A DNA stretch of 64,000 bases from Actinomycetota bacterium (lineage in GTDB: Bacteria; Actinomycetota; Acidimicrobiia; Acidimicrobiales; Poriferisodalaceae): NCBI GenBank assembly GCA_014238065.1, contig JABABU010000051.1:1-64000 (forward strand). Reading direction: 5' to 3'. Shown in pieces: positions 43,542 to 53,430 of this stretch (position 1 is the first letter of the stretch; each line of letters opens with the position of its first letter). A program made the translations under genes and the position numbers. The notes beneath the pieces were generated by a model. It was not told where the DNA came from. It saw nothing but the letters and a program-made list of their open reading frames with translations, and ran no database searches.

Positions 43542-44540
43542 GTGACCGACGAGGACAGCAAGCTGATCGACCTGGCGACTGACGTGGCCGACAAGAAACT
43601 GTTTCCCGACGCCAACGACGTCGACCAGGCGGGCACCATCCCTTCGGCGAAACTCGACCTTCTCGCCGAAGCTGGTCTCTACGGCCTGTTCTCGCCATCG
43701 GATGTGGGTGGGCTCGGCGCCGACATCACGACCGTCCGACGGATTCACGAGACGATCGCTGGAGGCTGTCTCACCACTGCGTTTGTGTGGACACAGCATG
43801 GAGGGCCGGCGAGGGCTGCGGCCATGACCGACGGTCCGATGCACGATGCATGGGCTCGGCGTCTCGCATCCGGGGAGGCCCGAGGAGGGGTTGCGTTCGC
43901 TCATCTTCTGCGCCCCGGCACCCCACTGATCTCTGCAACCGAGACATCAGACGGCTGGAAGTTCACCGGTACAGCTCCATTCGTGTCCGGCTGGGGGAAC
44001 ATCGACGTGGTGCTCACCGCCGCACGTCACGGCGACGACGTGGTCTGGGCCCTGCTGGATACCACCGAGGGACCAACGCTGCGAAGCAACCGACTCCGCT
44101 TGGCCGCGATCGACTCGTCTATGACAGTCGAACTCAGGTTCGCCGAACATCCGGTACGAGCCGAACAGATCACACTCATCGAATCCTTCGACGACTGGTT
44201 CACCGGCTACCGCGCTGGTCTGAGGACGAACGGATCACTTGCGCTCGGCATCACAGGTCGGTGCCTGCGCCTCCTCGGTCCGAGCCCTCTCGACCAGGGG
44301 TACGCGACAGCCCGCTCACGGCTCGACAACGCAACGACACAGGAGATGCCTGCGGCCCGATCGGAAGCTGCGACCTTCGCCGTTACTGCAGCATCAGCTC
44401 TCGTAGCCTCCGTCGGGGGGTCGGCCGTGATGCTCGACAATCACGCACAACGCCTCGCGAGAGAGGCCACGTTTCTCCTTGTTCAGGGCCAGACACCTGA
44501 GATCAAACAACAGAACATCATGCGGCTCACCGGTCTGTGA
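43542..44540 (+). CDS. Acyl-CoA-dehydrogenase-like flavoprotein
   Basis: About 332 residues with the ACAD fold, shorter than usual. N-terminal helical domain (LDLLAEAGLYGLFSPSDVGGLGADITTVRRIHETIAGGCLTTAFVW), central beta domain (GWKFTGTAPFVSGWGNIDVVLTAA) and a helical C-terminus (ASALVASVGGSAVMLDNHAQRLAREATFLLVQGQTPEIKQQ). The SEP/GTSE motifs of true dehydrogenases are not evident, so it may be a FAD- or FMNH2-dependent oxidase or monooxygenase relative (DszC/HpaH-like). GTG at 43542 is used; GTG at 43527 and ATG at 43503 are alternatives, and a GGGGGAG at 43521-43527 does not settle it. Confidence 0.75.
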   Translation: MTDEDSKLIDLATDVADKKLFPDANDVDQAGTIPSAKLDLLAEAGLYGLFSPSDVGGLGADITTVRRIHETIAGGCLTTAFVWTQHGGPARAAAMTDGPMHDAWARRLASGEARGGVAFAHLLRPGTPLISATETSDGWKFTGTAPFVSGWGNIDVVLTAARHGDDVVWALLDTTEGPTLRSNRLRLAAIDSSMTVELRFAEHPVRAEQITLIESFDDWFTGYRAGLRTNGSLALGITGRCLRLLGPSPLDQGYATARSRLDNATTQEMPAARSEAATFAVTAASALVASVGGSAVMLDNHAQRLAREATFLLVQGQTPEIKQQNIMRLTGL

Positions 44541-44634
44541 GGACGTCGACGCCCACTCCGGCGTGTTCGAACAGCAGAGCGATGCGGTCGACGGTGTCGC
44601 TGGCCAGATACGGGCACGTGATGCCGACGCTCAC
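44527..44634 (-). CDS. Possible small ORF (35 aa)
   Basis: GTG-initiated frame SVGITCPYLASDTVDRIALL continuing to VGVDVLTDR. The composition is protein-like and the frame overlaps the end of the ACAD-like gene by 14 nt on the other strand. No RBS and no family; it could be a remnant or chance. Confidence 0.2.
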   Translation of the reverse strand: MSVGITCPYLASDTVDRIALLFEHAGVGVDVLTDR

Positions 44635-44748
44635 TGATGACCGTTCAGAGTGCGTCGGTGGACTCTTCGGAAAATTCCAGGAGCCTGGGACGCGACGAAG
44701 GCCCTGGTGGTTCCGTCCGAAAGAACCTCTGACCTGGCATTGCTCTTG

Positions 44749-44821
44749 CTCCGGGGGTGGGGCTCGAACCCACGACAAACGGATTAACAGTCCGCTGCTC
44801 TGCCAACTGAGCTACCCCGGA
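44749..44821 (-). tRNA. asnT: tRNA-Asn (GUU anticodon)
   Basis: 73-nt cloverleaf: acceptor TCCGGGG/CCCCGGA with discriminator G, D arm GCTC ... GAGC, anticodon stem GCGGA/TCCGT with loop CTGTTAA, T arm GTGGG-TTCGAGC-CCCAC. CCA is not encoded. The gene lies 70 nt from the end of the sigma-factor gene. Confidence 0.92.
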
Positions 44822-44892
44822 AGGTCGACTGGCGATGATAACAGCGCATCGCAGAAGTCAGACTCTGCCCATCGACCCGACACGACGGTCGA

Positions 44893-45879
44893 TTAGCCGT
44901 TGTCGAGGTATTCCTTCAGTCGAGTTGAGTGCTGCGGGTCGCGGAGTTTCGCAAGCGTCTTGGCCTCGATCTGACGGACGCGCTCGCGGGTGACACCGAA
45001 CGCCTTGCCAACTTCTTCCAGCGTCAACGGCTTCACACCACCGAGGCCGAAACGCATGGCCACGATCATGCGCTCGCGCTCATTCAGCTCGCCAAGCACC
45101 TCCTGCACCTCGCCGGTGAGCAGGTGGCGGGTCGCAACATCGGCCGGAACCTGCGCAAGATCGTCGCGGATGAAATCACCGAAGGTCGCGTCGTCCTCTT
45201 CGCCGCGAGGCGAGTCGAGCGAGAGCGGATCGAGCGACATCGTCTTCAGCTCGCGGACGCGCGACGGATCGAGCTCGGCGTAGTGAGCAATCTCGTCGAT
45301 CGTCGGCTCACGTCCGAACTGCTGCACCAACTCTCGTTCGAGGCGGCTGACGCGATTCACGAGATCGACCATGTGAGCGGGAAGACGAATGGTCCGAGAC
45401 TGATCGGCGATCGCCCGGGTGATCGCCTGACGAATCCACCACGTCGCATACGTCGAGAACTTGAAACCTTTCGAGTAGTCGAAGCGCTCCGCAGCCTTCA
45501 TCAAACCCAGGTTGCCCTCCTGGACCAGATCCAGCAGCGGCATACCGCGACCCGAGTAGCGCTTTGCGATCGACACCACTAGACGGAGGTTCGCGGAGCA
45601 CAGGTGATTGAACGCCTCGGCCCCATCCATGTCGGAGGAGCGAAGCTCCCGCTCGATCGTCTCGTCGACATACCGGCACGTTTCATCGACCTCGAGCTCA
45701 GCCAGCAGCTTGCGGGCAACCATGCCCTTCTCGACACGCTTGGCGAGAGAAACCTCGTCTTCGCGTGTCAGCAGCGCGACCTGACCGATCTCGCGGAGGT
45801 ACTGGCGAACAGGGTCAGCGTTGGAGCTACCCGAGAGGGCAGCTCGGCGGGCTCTACGACGCTCAAGCGTCGACCCCAT
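44893..45879 (-). CDS. rpoD: RNA polymerase sigma-70 factor, RpoD/SigA type
   Basis: A 328-residue sigma factor with regions 1.2 ([21 protein letters not shown]), 2 ([60 protein letters not shown]), 3 and 4 ([27 protein letters not shown]). The RPAH-like helix (IRLPAHMVD) marks group 1/2. It lacks region 1.1, having only ~30 basic residues before region 1.2. The dnaG-sigma arrangement, with its ATG inside the end of dnaG and GGGGAGGGG just upstream, is the classical macromolecular-synthesis operon and argues for the primary sigma. A group 2 paralogue (HrdA/SigB-like) is the alternative. The ATG at 45879 is favoured by the RBS. Confidence 0.88.
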   Translation of the reverse strand: MGSTLERRRARRAALSGSSNADPVRQYLREIGQVALLTREDEVSLAKRVEKGMVARKLLAELEVDETCRYVDETIERELRSSDMDGAEAFNHLCSANLRLVVSIAKRYSGRGMPLLDLVQEGNLGLMKAAERFDYSKGFKFSTYATWWIRQAITRAIADQSRTIRLPAHMVDLVNRVSRLERELVQQFGREPTIDEIAHYAELDPSRVRELKTMSLDPLSLDSPRGEEDDATFGDFIRDDLAQVPADVATRHLLTGEVQEVLGELNERERMIVAMRFGLGGVKPLTLEEVGKAFGVTRERVRQIEAKTLAKLRDPQHSTRLKEYLDNG

Positions 45880-47737
45880 CCCCTCCCCCTTGATCGCCGT
45901 GCTCGGATACAAAATGTCCTTGAAGCCAAGCTAGCAATGCATCGATGGCCCCGACCCTCTGACTTGCATCGCTCAGCTCCTCGGTACGCAGTTTGGTCCA
46001 CTGAACAAGCGGCTGAATCGCCTTGTAATGCTCTCTGTCCGCAGCAGCTTGGCCCAGGACATCGCGGAGGACCCGATTCGCGACATCACCGACGACCCAT
46101 CCGAGATCCTCGAGTGGCGAGGATCCTTCATCGCTCTCCTCCAACGGTTCGAGCGACAAGCGGCGAAGTAGCGAAGCGACCTGTTCCGGTTCGTTGTCAA
46201 GGCGGCCAACCCAGTCAGGCCCACTCGCAACGACCTCGTAGGCCCTTCGTGTCCCTGGCGCATCGAACAGAAAGTCGAAGACGCGACCTTCGAGATCGGC
46301 AGGACGGTGAATCAGGATTTTGATGACTTCCGCCTCGCGGCGATCGAACTTCAGCGACGGGACGGCTGGACCTTCGTCGTAGTTGTCGACCGACTCGGCA
46401 CTGAACTCGCGTTGGTACCCGCCCTCCGGGCCGAAGCGGCCCTCGTAAGGATCAGGTGATCGACGCAACATCGGTCGGAGTCGGTCGGGATCGGTTCTTG
46501 TCCGCGACGCGACCTCCATCAGGTATTGATCTCGCAGCAGTTCGTTCGGGTGCTCGGCGACAAGCGCCATAGCCTTCTCGGCCGCTTTGGCCCTGCCCTC
46601 CGGCACCGAGAGATCTTCGGAGCCAAGGGCACGCTCGATCCGGTACTTCAGGAATGGCAAGGCACCGGTGACCGCGGCCCGGAGATCCTCACGGCCCTCC
46701 TCAGTCGCCGACAGGTCGCCGGGATCGACACCGTCGGGAAGATCGGCAACGAACACCTCGATCTCGTACCGCTTCTCCCACTCGTAGAAACGATCGGCCG
46801 CCGACCGTCCGGCACCATCAGCGTCAAAGGCCAGAACCACTTTCGGCGCGAACCGCTTCATGAGTTTGACGTGGTCTTCGGTCAACGCCGTACCGCACGT
46901 CGCGACTGCCCGAGGCAGCTCTGCCCTGAAGAAACCGATGACGTCGGTGTACCCCTCGCAGACGATGATCTCGCCTGAGCTGACCGCATCGCGCTTGGCC
47001 CAGTTGAGTCCGTAGAGCAGGTGACTCTTCTTGTACACCTCGGTCTCGGAGGTGTTCAGGTACTTCGGCGGTTGGCCACCAGGCATCTGACGGCCACCGA
47101 AGCTAACAGCAGCGCCGTTGGCATCGAAGATCGGAAACATCACCCGGCCACGAAAAAAATCCTGCTGCCTTTGACCCTTGTTGGAGCCGAGACCAGTCGC
47201 CTCGAAGTCACTCGCAGGAGCGCCGAGGTGCTGTGCGAGCTGATCCCAATCATCTGGCGAGTAGCCGAGCCGAAACTGTTGGACGATCTCCTTGTCGTAC
47301 CCCCGACTTCGAAGATAGCCACGGGCCTGGCCAGCGTCAGGTGCGGTGAGCAGTCGGTCGTTGTAGAAGTCGACAGCGTTGTCGATGACATCGGTGAGCT
47401 TCTTGCGGTAGGCCCGTTTCTGCCCCCCGGCTTCGCCTCCCGTGTAGCGCAACGCGATGCCGACCTTCGGTGCCAACCATTCCATCGCGCCTGGGAAATC
47501 AAGCCCTTCGAGCTCCTGGACGAACCGGATGACATCGCCGCTCTGCTGACAACCGAAGCAGTAGTAGAAGCCTTTGTCAGCACTGACCGAGAACGACGGT
47601 GTCTTCTCGTTGTGGAACGGACACAACCCGGACCAGTTCTGCCCACCTGTCTTCTTGAGTGCCACGTACTGGCTGACGATCGCGACGATGTCGGCATCGT
47701 TGCGAACCTTCTCGATGTCGTCCTCGTGGATGCCCAT
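45863..47737 (-). CDS. dnaG: DNA primase
   Basis: The 624-residue primase lays RNA primers at the replication fork. CHC2 zinc finger C39, H42, C60, C63 ([27 protein letters not shown]). The N-terminal catalytic segment with [20 protein letters not shown] follows, then the TOPRIM domain ([22 protein letters not shown]). The C-terminal helicase-binding region is helical and divergent, as is normal. Followed by the sigma-factor gene with a 17-nt overlap. The dgt gene that often precedes dnaG in actinobacteria is absent; the 271-bp gap upstream (47738-48008) holds no convincing gene. Confidence 0.95.
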   Translation of the reverse strand: MGIHEDDIEKVRNDADIVAIVSQYVALKKTGGQNWSGLCPFHNEKTPSFSVSADKGFYYCFGCQQSGDVIRFVQELEGLDFPGAMEWLAPKVGIALRYTGGEAGGQKRAYRKKLTDVIDNAVDFYNDRLLTAPDAGQARGYLRSRGYDKEIVQQFRLGYSPDDWDQLAQHLGAPASDFEATGLGSNKGQRQQDFFRGRVMFPIFDANGAAVSFGGRQMPGGQPPKYLNTSETEVYKKSHLLYGLNWAKRDAVSSGEIIVCEGYTDVIGFFRAELPRAVATCGTALTEDHVKLMKRFAPKVVLAFDADGAGRSAADRFYEWEKRYEIEVFVADLPDGVDPGDLSATEEGREDLRAAVTGALPFLKYRIERALGSEDLSVPEGRAKAAEKAMALVAEHPNELLRDQYLMEVASRTRTDPDRLRPMLRRSPDPYEGRFGPEGGYQREFSAESVDNYDEGPAVPSLKFDRREAEVIKILIHRPADLEGRVFDFLFDAPGTRRAYEVVASGPDWVGRLDNEPEQVASLLRRLSLEPLEESDEGSSPLEDLGWVVGDVANRVLRDVLGQAAADREHYKAIQPLVQWTKLRTEELSDASQRVGAIDALLAWLQGHFVSEHGDQGGGDGVDA

Positions 47738-48008
47738 CCCGACGGGACGCTAGCAGCGGCCTGTCACAGTCATCCCCGGCGATTCGGCGGAGGGTCTGCC
47801 TACGACACCTCGGTGGCGAACGAGTCCATCGGACACGTCCGTTGGGCCTCGGTCACCGTGCACGGTGGTCGCAGGATCACGGCGTCGGGTGCGACGTCTT
47901 CGGGAGAACCATCGTGTTCCCGTGGTCCGATCGGGCCGCACCACCAACGAACCTCTAGTGTCGTCGCACAGGGAACAGGCATCACAGCCTCACACGACGG
48001 AGAACCAC

Positions 48009-49103
48009 ATGCGCGCAGCAGTCCTGCACGAAATTCCTGGCGAACTCTCGATCGACGATGTCCGGACGGACAAACCGCAGAGCAATGAAGTACTCATTCA
48101 GACCACCCACGCAGGCCTGTGTCACAGCGACCTGCACTTCATGGAAGGCCACTGGCAGATTCCGCTTCCATGCGTGATGGGCCACGAGTCAGCCGGCATC
48201 GTTCAAGCGGTTGGCGAGGATGTCTCGTACGTGAAACCAGGCGATCACGTCATCACCTGTCTCTCTGTGTTCTGCGGGCACTGCCATCACTGCCTCACCG
48301 GGCACCCGAATCGGTGCAACAACAACCATGCCACCGGTCGCGCCAAGGGGTCGCCCTCACGCCTGAGAACGCCGAACGGCGACGACATGGGACAGATGGC
48401 TCGACTTGGCGGTTTCGCCGAGGAGATGCTCGTCCATCAGAACGCTGTGGTGAAGGTACGCGACGACATGCCCCTCGATAGAGCCGCACTCGTCGGCTGC
48501 GGTGTCACCACCGGTGTCGGCGCAGTGTTCAAGACTGCACGCATCGAGCCGGGAAGCACCTGTGTCGTGCTCGGAGCAGGCGGCATTGGTCTGTCGGCCA
48601 TCCAAGGTTGCCGGATCGCGGGTGCCGGCCGCATCATCGCGGTCGACATCTCCGACCCCAAGCTCGAGGTCGCGCGCCAGATGGGTGCAACCGACACCGT
48701 CAACGGGGCAGAGGTCAATGCGGTGGAGGCCGTACGCGAGCTCACAGGAGGAGGCGTCGACTACAGCTTCGAGGCGATTGGCCGTAAGGAGACCTACGAG
48801 CAGGCCTTCAGCATGACCAACGTCGGCGGCACTGCCGTGATGATCGGCATGATGCCCTTCGGACAGAACATCGAGATCCCCGGGTACCAGATCTTCATGA
48901 TGGAGAAGACCATCAAGGGTTCGATGATGGGTTCGAATGCCTTCCGAGTCGACATGCCCCGCTACGTCGACATGTACCTCGACGGCCGCCTGATGCTCGA
49001 CGAGATGATCTCGGGGACCATCGCACTCGAGGACATCAACGAGGGTTACGAGTGGATGAAGAAGGGCGAAGCGACCAGAACGGTCATCGACTTCGCTCGC
49101 TGA
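48009..49103 (+). CDS. Zinc-dependent alcohol dehydrogenase
   Basis: A 364-residue MDR-family enzyme. Catalytic zinc ligands C38 (GLCHSDLHF), H59-E60 (VMGHESAG) and a Cys in ALVGCGVTTGVGAV; structural zinc C89, C92, C95, C103 (CGHCHHCLTGHPNRC). The Rossmann fold is VLGAGGIGLSAIQG, with an Asp after strand 2 (AVDISDPK) selecting NAD. It belongs to the group that includes NDMA-dependent actinobacterial alcohol dehydrogenases, some mycofactocin-linked; no mycofactocin gene is nearby. GGAG lies 6 nt before the ATG at 48009. Overlaps the convergent PPDK-like gene by 20 nt. Confidence 0.92.
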   Translation: MRAAVLHEIPGELSIDDVRTDKPQSNEVLIQTTHAGLCHSDLHFMEGHWQIPLPCVMGHESAGIVQAVGEDVSYVKPGDHVITCLSVFCGHCHHCLTGHPNRCNNNHATGRAKGSPSRLRTPNGDDMGQMARLGGFAEEMLVHQNAVVKVRDDMPLDRAALVGCGVTTGVGAVFKTARIEPGSTCVVLGAGGIGLSAIQGCRIAGAGRIIAVDISDPKLEVARQMGATDTVNGAEVNAVEAVRELTGGGVDYSFEAIGRKETYEQAFSMTNVGGTAVMIGMMPFGQNIEIPGYQIFMMEKTIKGSMMGSNAFRVDMPRYVDMYLDGRLMLDEMISGTIALEDINEGYEWMKKGEATRTVIDFAR

Positions 49104-51621
49104 TCACTGCCTGCGCCGCAGCAAGCCGCGCAACAGGAACTCGATAGGGCGAGCAGCTGACGTAGTCGAGTCCGGCCGCGAGGCAGACGGCGATGCTCTG
49201 CGGGTCACCGCCGTGCTCACCACAGATTCCGAGCTTCAGACCGGGCTTCGTGGCCCTACCTCGCTCTGCGCCGATGTTCACCAACTCGGCAACGGCTTCG
49301 ATGTCGAGATGTTCGAACGGGTTCGACGGCAAGAGATCGTTCTCAAGGTAGAGGCCCATGATGCTGGTCTCTACGTCGTCACGACTGAAGCCGTATGTCA
49401 GCTGGGTGAGGTCGTTGGTCCCGAAGCTGAAGAAGTCGGCGTGGGACGCGAGTGATCCGGCCACGAGCGCGGCTCGCGGCGTCTCGATCATCGTTCCGAC
49501 GGTGATCCGACCAGCTTCGCTGCCATCTCCGGCAAGCGCATCGTCGATCCAACCTCTGGCTCCCGCTAGTTCAGGGGCGCTGACGGTGAGCGGAATCATG
49601 ACCTCGACCACAGGATCGCCGCCGGCCGCGACCCGCTCGGCCACCGCCTCGACGAGAGCTCGCACCTGCATCTCGTACAGGCCTGGCTTCAACCATCCGA
49701 GACGCACTCCCCTCGTACCGATCATCGGGTTCTGCTCGCTCCACGCCCGAGCTGCGGCGAGCAGTTGCGCGCCTGCCTCATCGAGTTCGCCTTTGGCGTC
49801 GGCGACGAGCAGCTCGTCGAGGTCGGGGAGAAACTCGTGGAGCGGTGGGTCGAGCAATCTCACCGTGACCGGGAGTCCGTCCATCGCCTCGAGGATCGGC
49901 AAGAAATCGTCGCGCTGGGCAAGACGTAACCGAGTGAGCGCAGCCCGTTCCCGCGCTGGAGAGGTCGCAAGGATCATGTCGCGAACAATCGGTAGCCGGT
50001 CCTTGGCCAGGAACATGTGCTCGGTCCGACACAGACCAATGCCTTCAGCCCCGAACGTTCTGGCCTGAGCCGCGTCGGCGCCGGTGTCAGCATTGGCTCT
50101 GACCGCAAGTCTGCCTGCCCTGATCTCATCGGCCCAGCCCAGGATCTCTTCGAACTCCGCAGGAGGCTCGGCGCTGGAGGTCGACGCCTCGCCCAGCATC
50201 ACGATGCCGGTGCTTCCGTCGATCGAGATGCGATCGCCTTTGGCCACCATGGTGTCGCCGACGACGAACATTTCGTCACCGATCACGACCTCTTCCGCGC
50301 CGCAGACTGCAGGAGTTCCCCAACCTCTGGCGACAACGGCGGCGTGACTGGCCAAGCCTCCACGCGACGTCAGGATGCCAGCCGCCACCTCCATGCCGTG
50401 AACATCCTCTGGCGAGGTTTCCTGGGCCACCAGGATCACCTGATCACCAGCTGCCGCGAAGGCCACCGCTTCGTCCGCGCTGAACGCGACAACGCCGGTT
50501 GCCGCGCCCGGTGAGGCTCCGAGACCGGTAGCGAGCACAGCCAGCGCCGAGGCATCGTCGAACGAGTGGTGAAGCAGTTGCTCGATGTGATGCTCGTTGA
50601 TCCTGCCGATCGCCTCTTCACGCGACAGCACGACCTCTGGGTCGGACACCAACGCGTGCGCGATACGGACCGCAGCGACTCCCGACCGCAGCGCGACTCC
50701 TCCGTTCAACACCACCAGTCCGGCGGGGCTCGCGACCACATTGAACTCCACGGCATCGCGCAACGCGACCTCGCCGGCACGCAACATGGGCACAAGTTCG
50801 TCGCGGTGGGGCTCGAGTCCGTCGGCGAGCACCGGCAAGGTCTGGCCATCGAAAAGGTTCCTGCTTGACGCCAGACCTTCGACACCGAGCACCATGTGCT
50901 GGACAACGACGGGCCCATCGACAGCAAGAGCGGCGATGGCAGCCTTGAGCTGTTCGAGGCCGCTGTCAGGGAAACGGTCACCGAGTTCGTCGCGATGACG
51001 CTGGCTCAGGATGTGGAGCAACTCATGGCTGTGCTTGTCGCCCCCACTCAGCGTCTCGGCCGCCGCCACGTTCGCCGTGAACGGGGCCATGTCGGCGTCG
51101 AGGATGACCGATGCGTACTCCTTGAGGTATGTGCAGAGCGTTTCGGTAGCGGTCGACACATCGCCCAACATGGTTGCCACTGCACCCAGGTTCGCCGGAC
51201 CAAGCCCGATCCACAACAACGACCGCTTCTGCCCCCGCGCCGCCAAGAGCAAGGGCGCCGCTGGGTTGCCCAGTTCGGCGCCGGATGCGACTTCGAGAGC
51301 ATCCAACGCTCGGTCGAGCGCATCGCGCGGCTCGTCGAGCCAGCCAGATGCGCTGATAGCAGCTGCATCGCAAGCACCGATCACGAACCCCTGAGGAATC
51401 GTGAAGCCGAGATCTCTGACCAGAATGCGCAGCTCAGCCCCGAGCTGACCGAGTTCACCAACCGCCGACGCACTCGCTTCGTGGACATGCCCTGTGGCGT
51501 GGAATTCCACTCGATCTCCCCTATCGGACACATCAAAGAGTACCGACTCTTCGGGCAGCGCCACGGCGAGCACAGAGCAGGCGCACAGGTTGCGACTTGC
51601 TGATGGGTGCACCATGCTCAC
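49084..51621 (-). CDS. Pyruvate phosphate dikinase-like protein with degenerate ATP-grasp half
   Basis: An 845-residue protein. The C-terminal two thirds match PPDK: phospho-histidine domain ILTSRGGLASHAAVVARGWG with H426, then the PEP-binding barrel (GIGLCRTEHMFL, MIGTRGVRLGW, GTMIETPRAAL, FFSFGTNDLTQ) and catalytic Cys near 800 (LGICGEHGGD). The N-terminal ATP-binding half is eroded. GGKGANL is replaced by GELGQLGAEL near 55-64 with no lysine; the SVRSGA-type strand reads LLAARGQKRSL; and the segment that normally carries the GE-FLINAQGED acidic/Gln residues is missing after VVVQHMVLG. ATP-dependent PEP synthesis is therefore doubtful; a PEP-driven histidine phosphotransferase like PTS enzyme I is possible. 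GTG at 51621 or ATG at 51615. Confidence 0.88.
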   Translation of the reverse strand: MSMVHPSASRNLCACSVLAVALPEESVLFDVSDRGDRVEFHATGHVHEASASAVGELGQLGAELRILVRDLGFTIPQGFVIGACDAAAISASGWLDEPRDALDRALDALEVASGAELGNPAAPLLLAARGQKRSLLWIGLGPANLGAVATMLGDVSTATETLCTYLKEYASVILDADMAPFTANVAAAETLSGGDKHSHELLHILSQRHRDELGDRFPDSGLEQLKAAIAALAVDGPVVVQHMVLGVEGLASSRNLFDGQTLPVLADGLEPHRDELVPMLRAGEVALRDAVEFNVVASPAGLVVLNGGVALRSGVAAVRIAHALVSDPEVVLSREEAIGRINEHHIEQLLHHSFDDASALAVLATGLGASPGAATGVVAFSADEAVAFAAAGDQVILVAQETSPEDVHGMEVAAGILTSRGGLASHAAVVARGWGTPAVCGAEEVVIGDEMFVVGDTMVAKGDRISIDGSTGIVMLGEASTSSAEPPAEFEEILGWADEIRAGRLAVRANADTGADAAQARTFGAEGIGLCRTEHMFLAKDRLPIVRDMILATSPARERAALTRLRLAQRDDFLPILEAMDGLPVTVRLLDPPLHEFLPDLDELLVADAKGELDEAGAQLLAAARAWSEQNPMIGTRGVRLGWLKPGLYEMQVRALVEAVAERVAAGGDPVVEVMIPLTVSAPELAGARGWIDDALAGDGSEAGRITVGTMIETPRAALVAGSLASHADFFSFGTNDLTQLTYGFSRDDVETSIMGLYLENDLLPSNPFEHLDIEAVAELVNIGAERGRATKPGLKLGICGEHGGDPQSIAVCLAAGLDYVSCSPYRVPVARLAAAQAVISERSR

Positions 51622-51669
51622 GGCGGTGGCGGACCGACAGTCGCCAAGAAACCGGCAGGGGGCTACTCG

Positions 51670-52497
51670 ATGGGACGACTCGACAGCAAGGTCGCTGTGA
51701 TCACTGGTGGCGGAAACGGACTCGGAAGAGCCACGGCCGTCAGATTCGCGGATGAAGGGGCAAAGGTCGTTGTCGCCGACCTGCTCGAAGGACCAAGGTC
51801 AGAGACAGTCGAGATCATCACCGCAGCAGGAGGACAGGCAACGCACATCGGCGTCGACGTGACCAACCGCATCGACAACGCGGCCATGGCTGCCCATGCG
51901 GTCGAGTCCTACGGGATGATCGACATCGTCGTGACCGCTGCAGGCATCACCCACTCGGAATACGTCTCCGGCGACAAGGGCGTCGAGGCCAAGTGGGCCA
52001 TCGAGCGGGCCGAGAACGCCGACAAGCTGCATCAGGACGTGATCGACCTCGAACTCGACGCGTTCCAGAAGGTGATGTCGGTGAACGTCGAAGGCACTCT
52101 GCTGTCCATCCAGGCTTGCTTGCCGGCCATGGTCGACAGTGGCGGCTCGATCATCACCATCGCCTCGATCGCGGCGAAACATCCCGATGCTGGTCCGCTG
52201 CCCTACGTCACGTCGAAAGCCGCGGTGTGGATGCTCACGAAGAAGCTCGCACGGATGCTGGCGAGCGTGAAGATCCGCGTGAACGCCATCGGCCCCGGCT
52301 TCATCGACACTCACATGACGTCGATCATCGAGATGCTCCCTGAAGATCGGCTGGAGCAGTTCTACGCCGGCATCCCGATGGGCCGCAAGGGCATCCCAGA
52401 CGAGATCGCCAACACCGCCTTGTTTCTCGCCAGCGACGAAGCTTCGTACTTCACCGGCGAAATCCTGCACCCCGACGGCGGCTACTTCACCGAGTAG
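51670..52497 (+). CDS. Short-chain dehydrogenase/reductase with extra loop
   Basis: A 275-residue SDR: TGGGNGLG at 12-19, S166 and Y179-x3-K183 (LPYVTSKAAVW). After the NNAG-equivalent (TAAGITHSEYV, with TAAG replacing NNAG) there is a ~28-residue insertion (about 100-128, DKGVEAKWAIERAENADKLH) absent from classical SDRs; it would lie near the active-site entrance or an oligomer interface. NAD preference is suggested by D37. ATG at 51670 with CAGGGGGC upstream. Divergent from the PPDK-like gene by 48 bp. A second SDR follows. Confidence 0.9.
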   Translation: MGRLDSKVAVITGGGNGLGRATAVRFADEGAKVVVADLLEGPRSETVEIITAAGGQATHIGVDVTNRIDNAAMAAHAVESYGMIDIVVTAAGITHSEYVSGDKGVEAKWAIERAENADKLHQDVIDLELDAFQKVMSVNVEGTLLSIQACLPAMVDSGGSIITIASIAAKHPDAGPLPYVTSKAAVWMLTKKLARMLASVKIRVNAIGPGFIDTHMTSIIEMLPEDRLEQFYAGIPMGRKGIPDEIANTALFLASDEASYFTGEILHPDGGYFTE

Positions 52498-52532
52498 CGG
52501 CGCTCCTTCGACGTTCGGGACCGACACGCAGC

Positions 52533-52538
52533 TACTCT
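52533..52538 (+). promoter_or_regulatory. -10 box, leaderless start of the second SDR gene
   Basis: TACTCT ending 6 nt before the ATG at 52545. No RBS in front of that ATG. Confidence 0.45.
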
Positions 52539-52544
52539 CGTTCA

Positions 52545-53288
52545 ATGCAGGATCTCAATGGACAGATTGCCTGGGTCACGGGCGCGGGAACCGGAATCGG
52601 CGAGTCTGGAGCCCTGAAACTCGCAGAAGCCGGTTGCACGGTCGTGGTCTCGGGACGCAGAGCCGAGCCGCTTGCCGACCTCGTCGAACGCATCGAGGCT
52701 GCAGGAGGGTCGGCATCAGCCATGCAGCTCGATGTGTCCGACAAGGCCGCAGTTGCAGACGTTGTCGACCGGATTCTCACCGAGCACGGCCGCATCGACA
52801 TAGGTGTCTTCAGCGCGGGCATCAACATCACTGATCGCAACTGGCCCGTCGTCACGACCGACGGGTGGGACGACGTCATCAACATCGACCTAAGCGGTGC
52901 GTTCTACTGCTGTCACGCTGTCGTGCCTGCGATGCGTCGCCACGGCGGAGGACTCGTCATCAACATCTCGTCGATGGCGGCCAAGGGGGTCAGCCCACTC
53001 ACGGGCCCCGCATACACGGCCGCGAAGCATGCAATGAATGCGATGACCGCAAGTCTGCTGGTCGAGGAACGTAACAACGGCATTCGCGCCACGGCCATCT
53101 GTCCCGGTGAGGTCGCGACCCCGATCCTCGATGCGCGTCCCGTGCCGGTATCGGCGGAAGATCAGGCCCGGATCCTCCAGTCCGAAGACCTCGGAGACCT
53201 GATTCTCCACGTCGCTCAGACACCAGCTCACGTGACGCTGAACGAGATTCTGATCACCCCGACATACAACCGCTTCGCTGCTGGTTGA
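52545..53288 (+). CDS. Short-chain dehydrogenase/reductase
   Basis: A 247-residue classical SDR: TGAGTGIG at 12-19, S142/S143 and Y157-x3-K161 (GPAYTAAKHAM). The NNAG motif is altered to FSAG. R38/R39 after strand 2 (SGRRAEP) favour NADP(H). The C-terminus (HVTLNEILITPTYNRFAAG) matches the YdfG/serine-dehydrogenase-like subgroup. It converges on glyS across 142 bp, which contain only a weak hairpin (TGGTCG ... CGACCA, 53349-53369). Substrate unknown. Confidence 0.9.
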   Translation: MQDLNGQIAWVTGAGTGIGESGALKLAEAGCTVVVSGRRAEPLADLVERIEAAGGSASAMQLDVSDKAAVADVVDRILTEHGRIDIGVFSAGINITDRNWPVVTTDGWDDVINIDLSGAFYCCHAVVPAMRRHGGGLVINISSMAAKGVSPLTGPAYTAAKHAMNAMTASLLVEERNNGIRATAICPGEVATPILDARPVPVSAEDQARILQSEDLGDLILHVAQTPAHVTLNEILITPTYNRFAAG

Positions 53289-53430
53289 CCGGCGCTGACA
53301 ACAGTGAATACTGCGGGCTGCTCCTCGCCACGAAAGAGCCAGGAGAGCTGGTCGGCCAATGGTCGACCATCGGAAGCACGCGAAAGGTCGGCGGCCGCGT
53401 CAGCCGACAGTAGGCAGGCGCCACCGGACT

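Noticed and set aside
47738-48008. Possible small gene between dnaG and the alcohol dehydrogenase
   Set aside because: Minus-strand frames of 60-65 codons exist but lack RBS, motifs or coupling.
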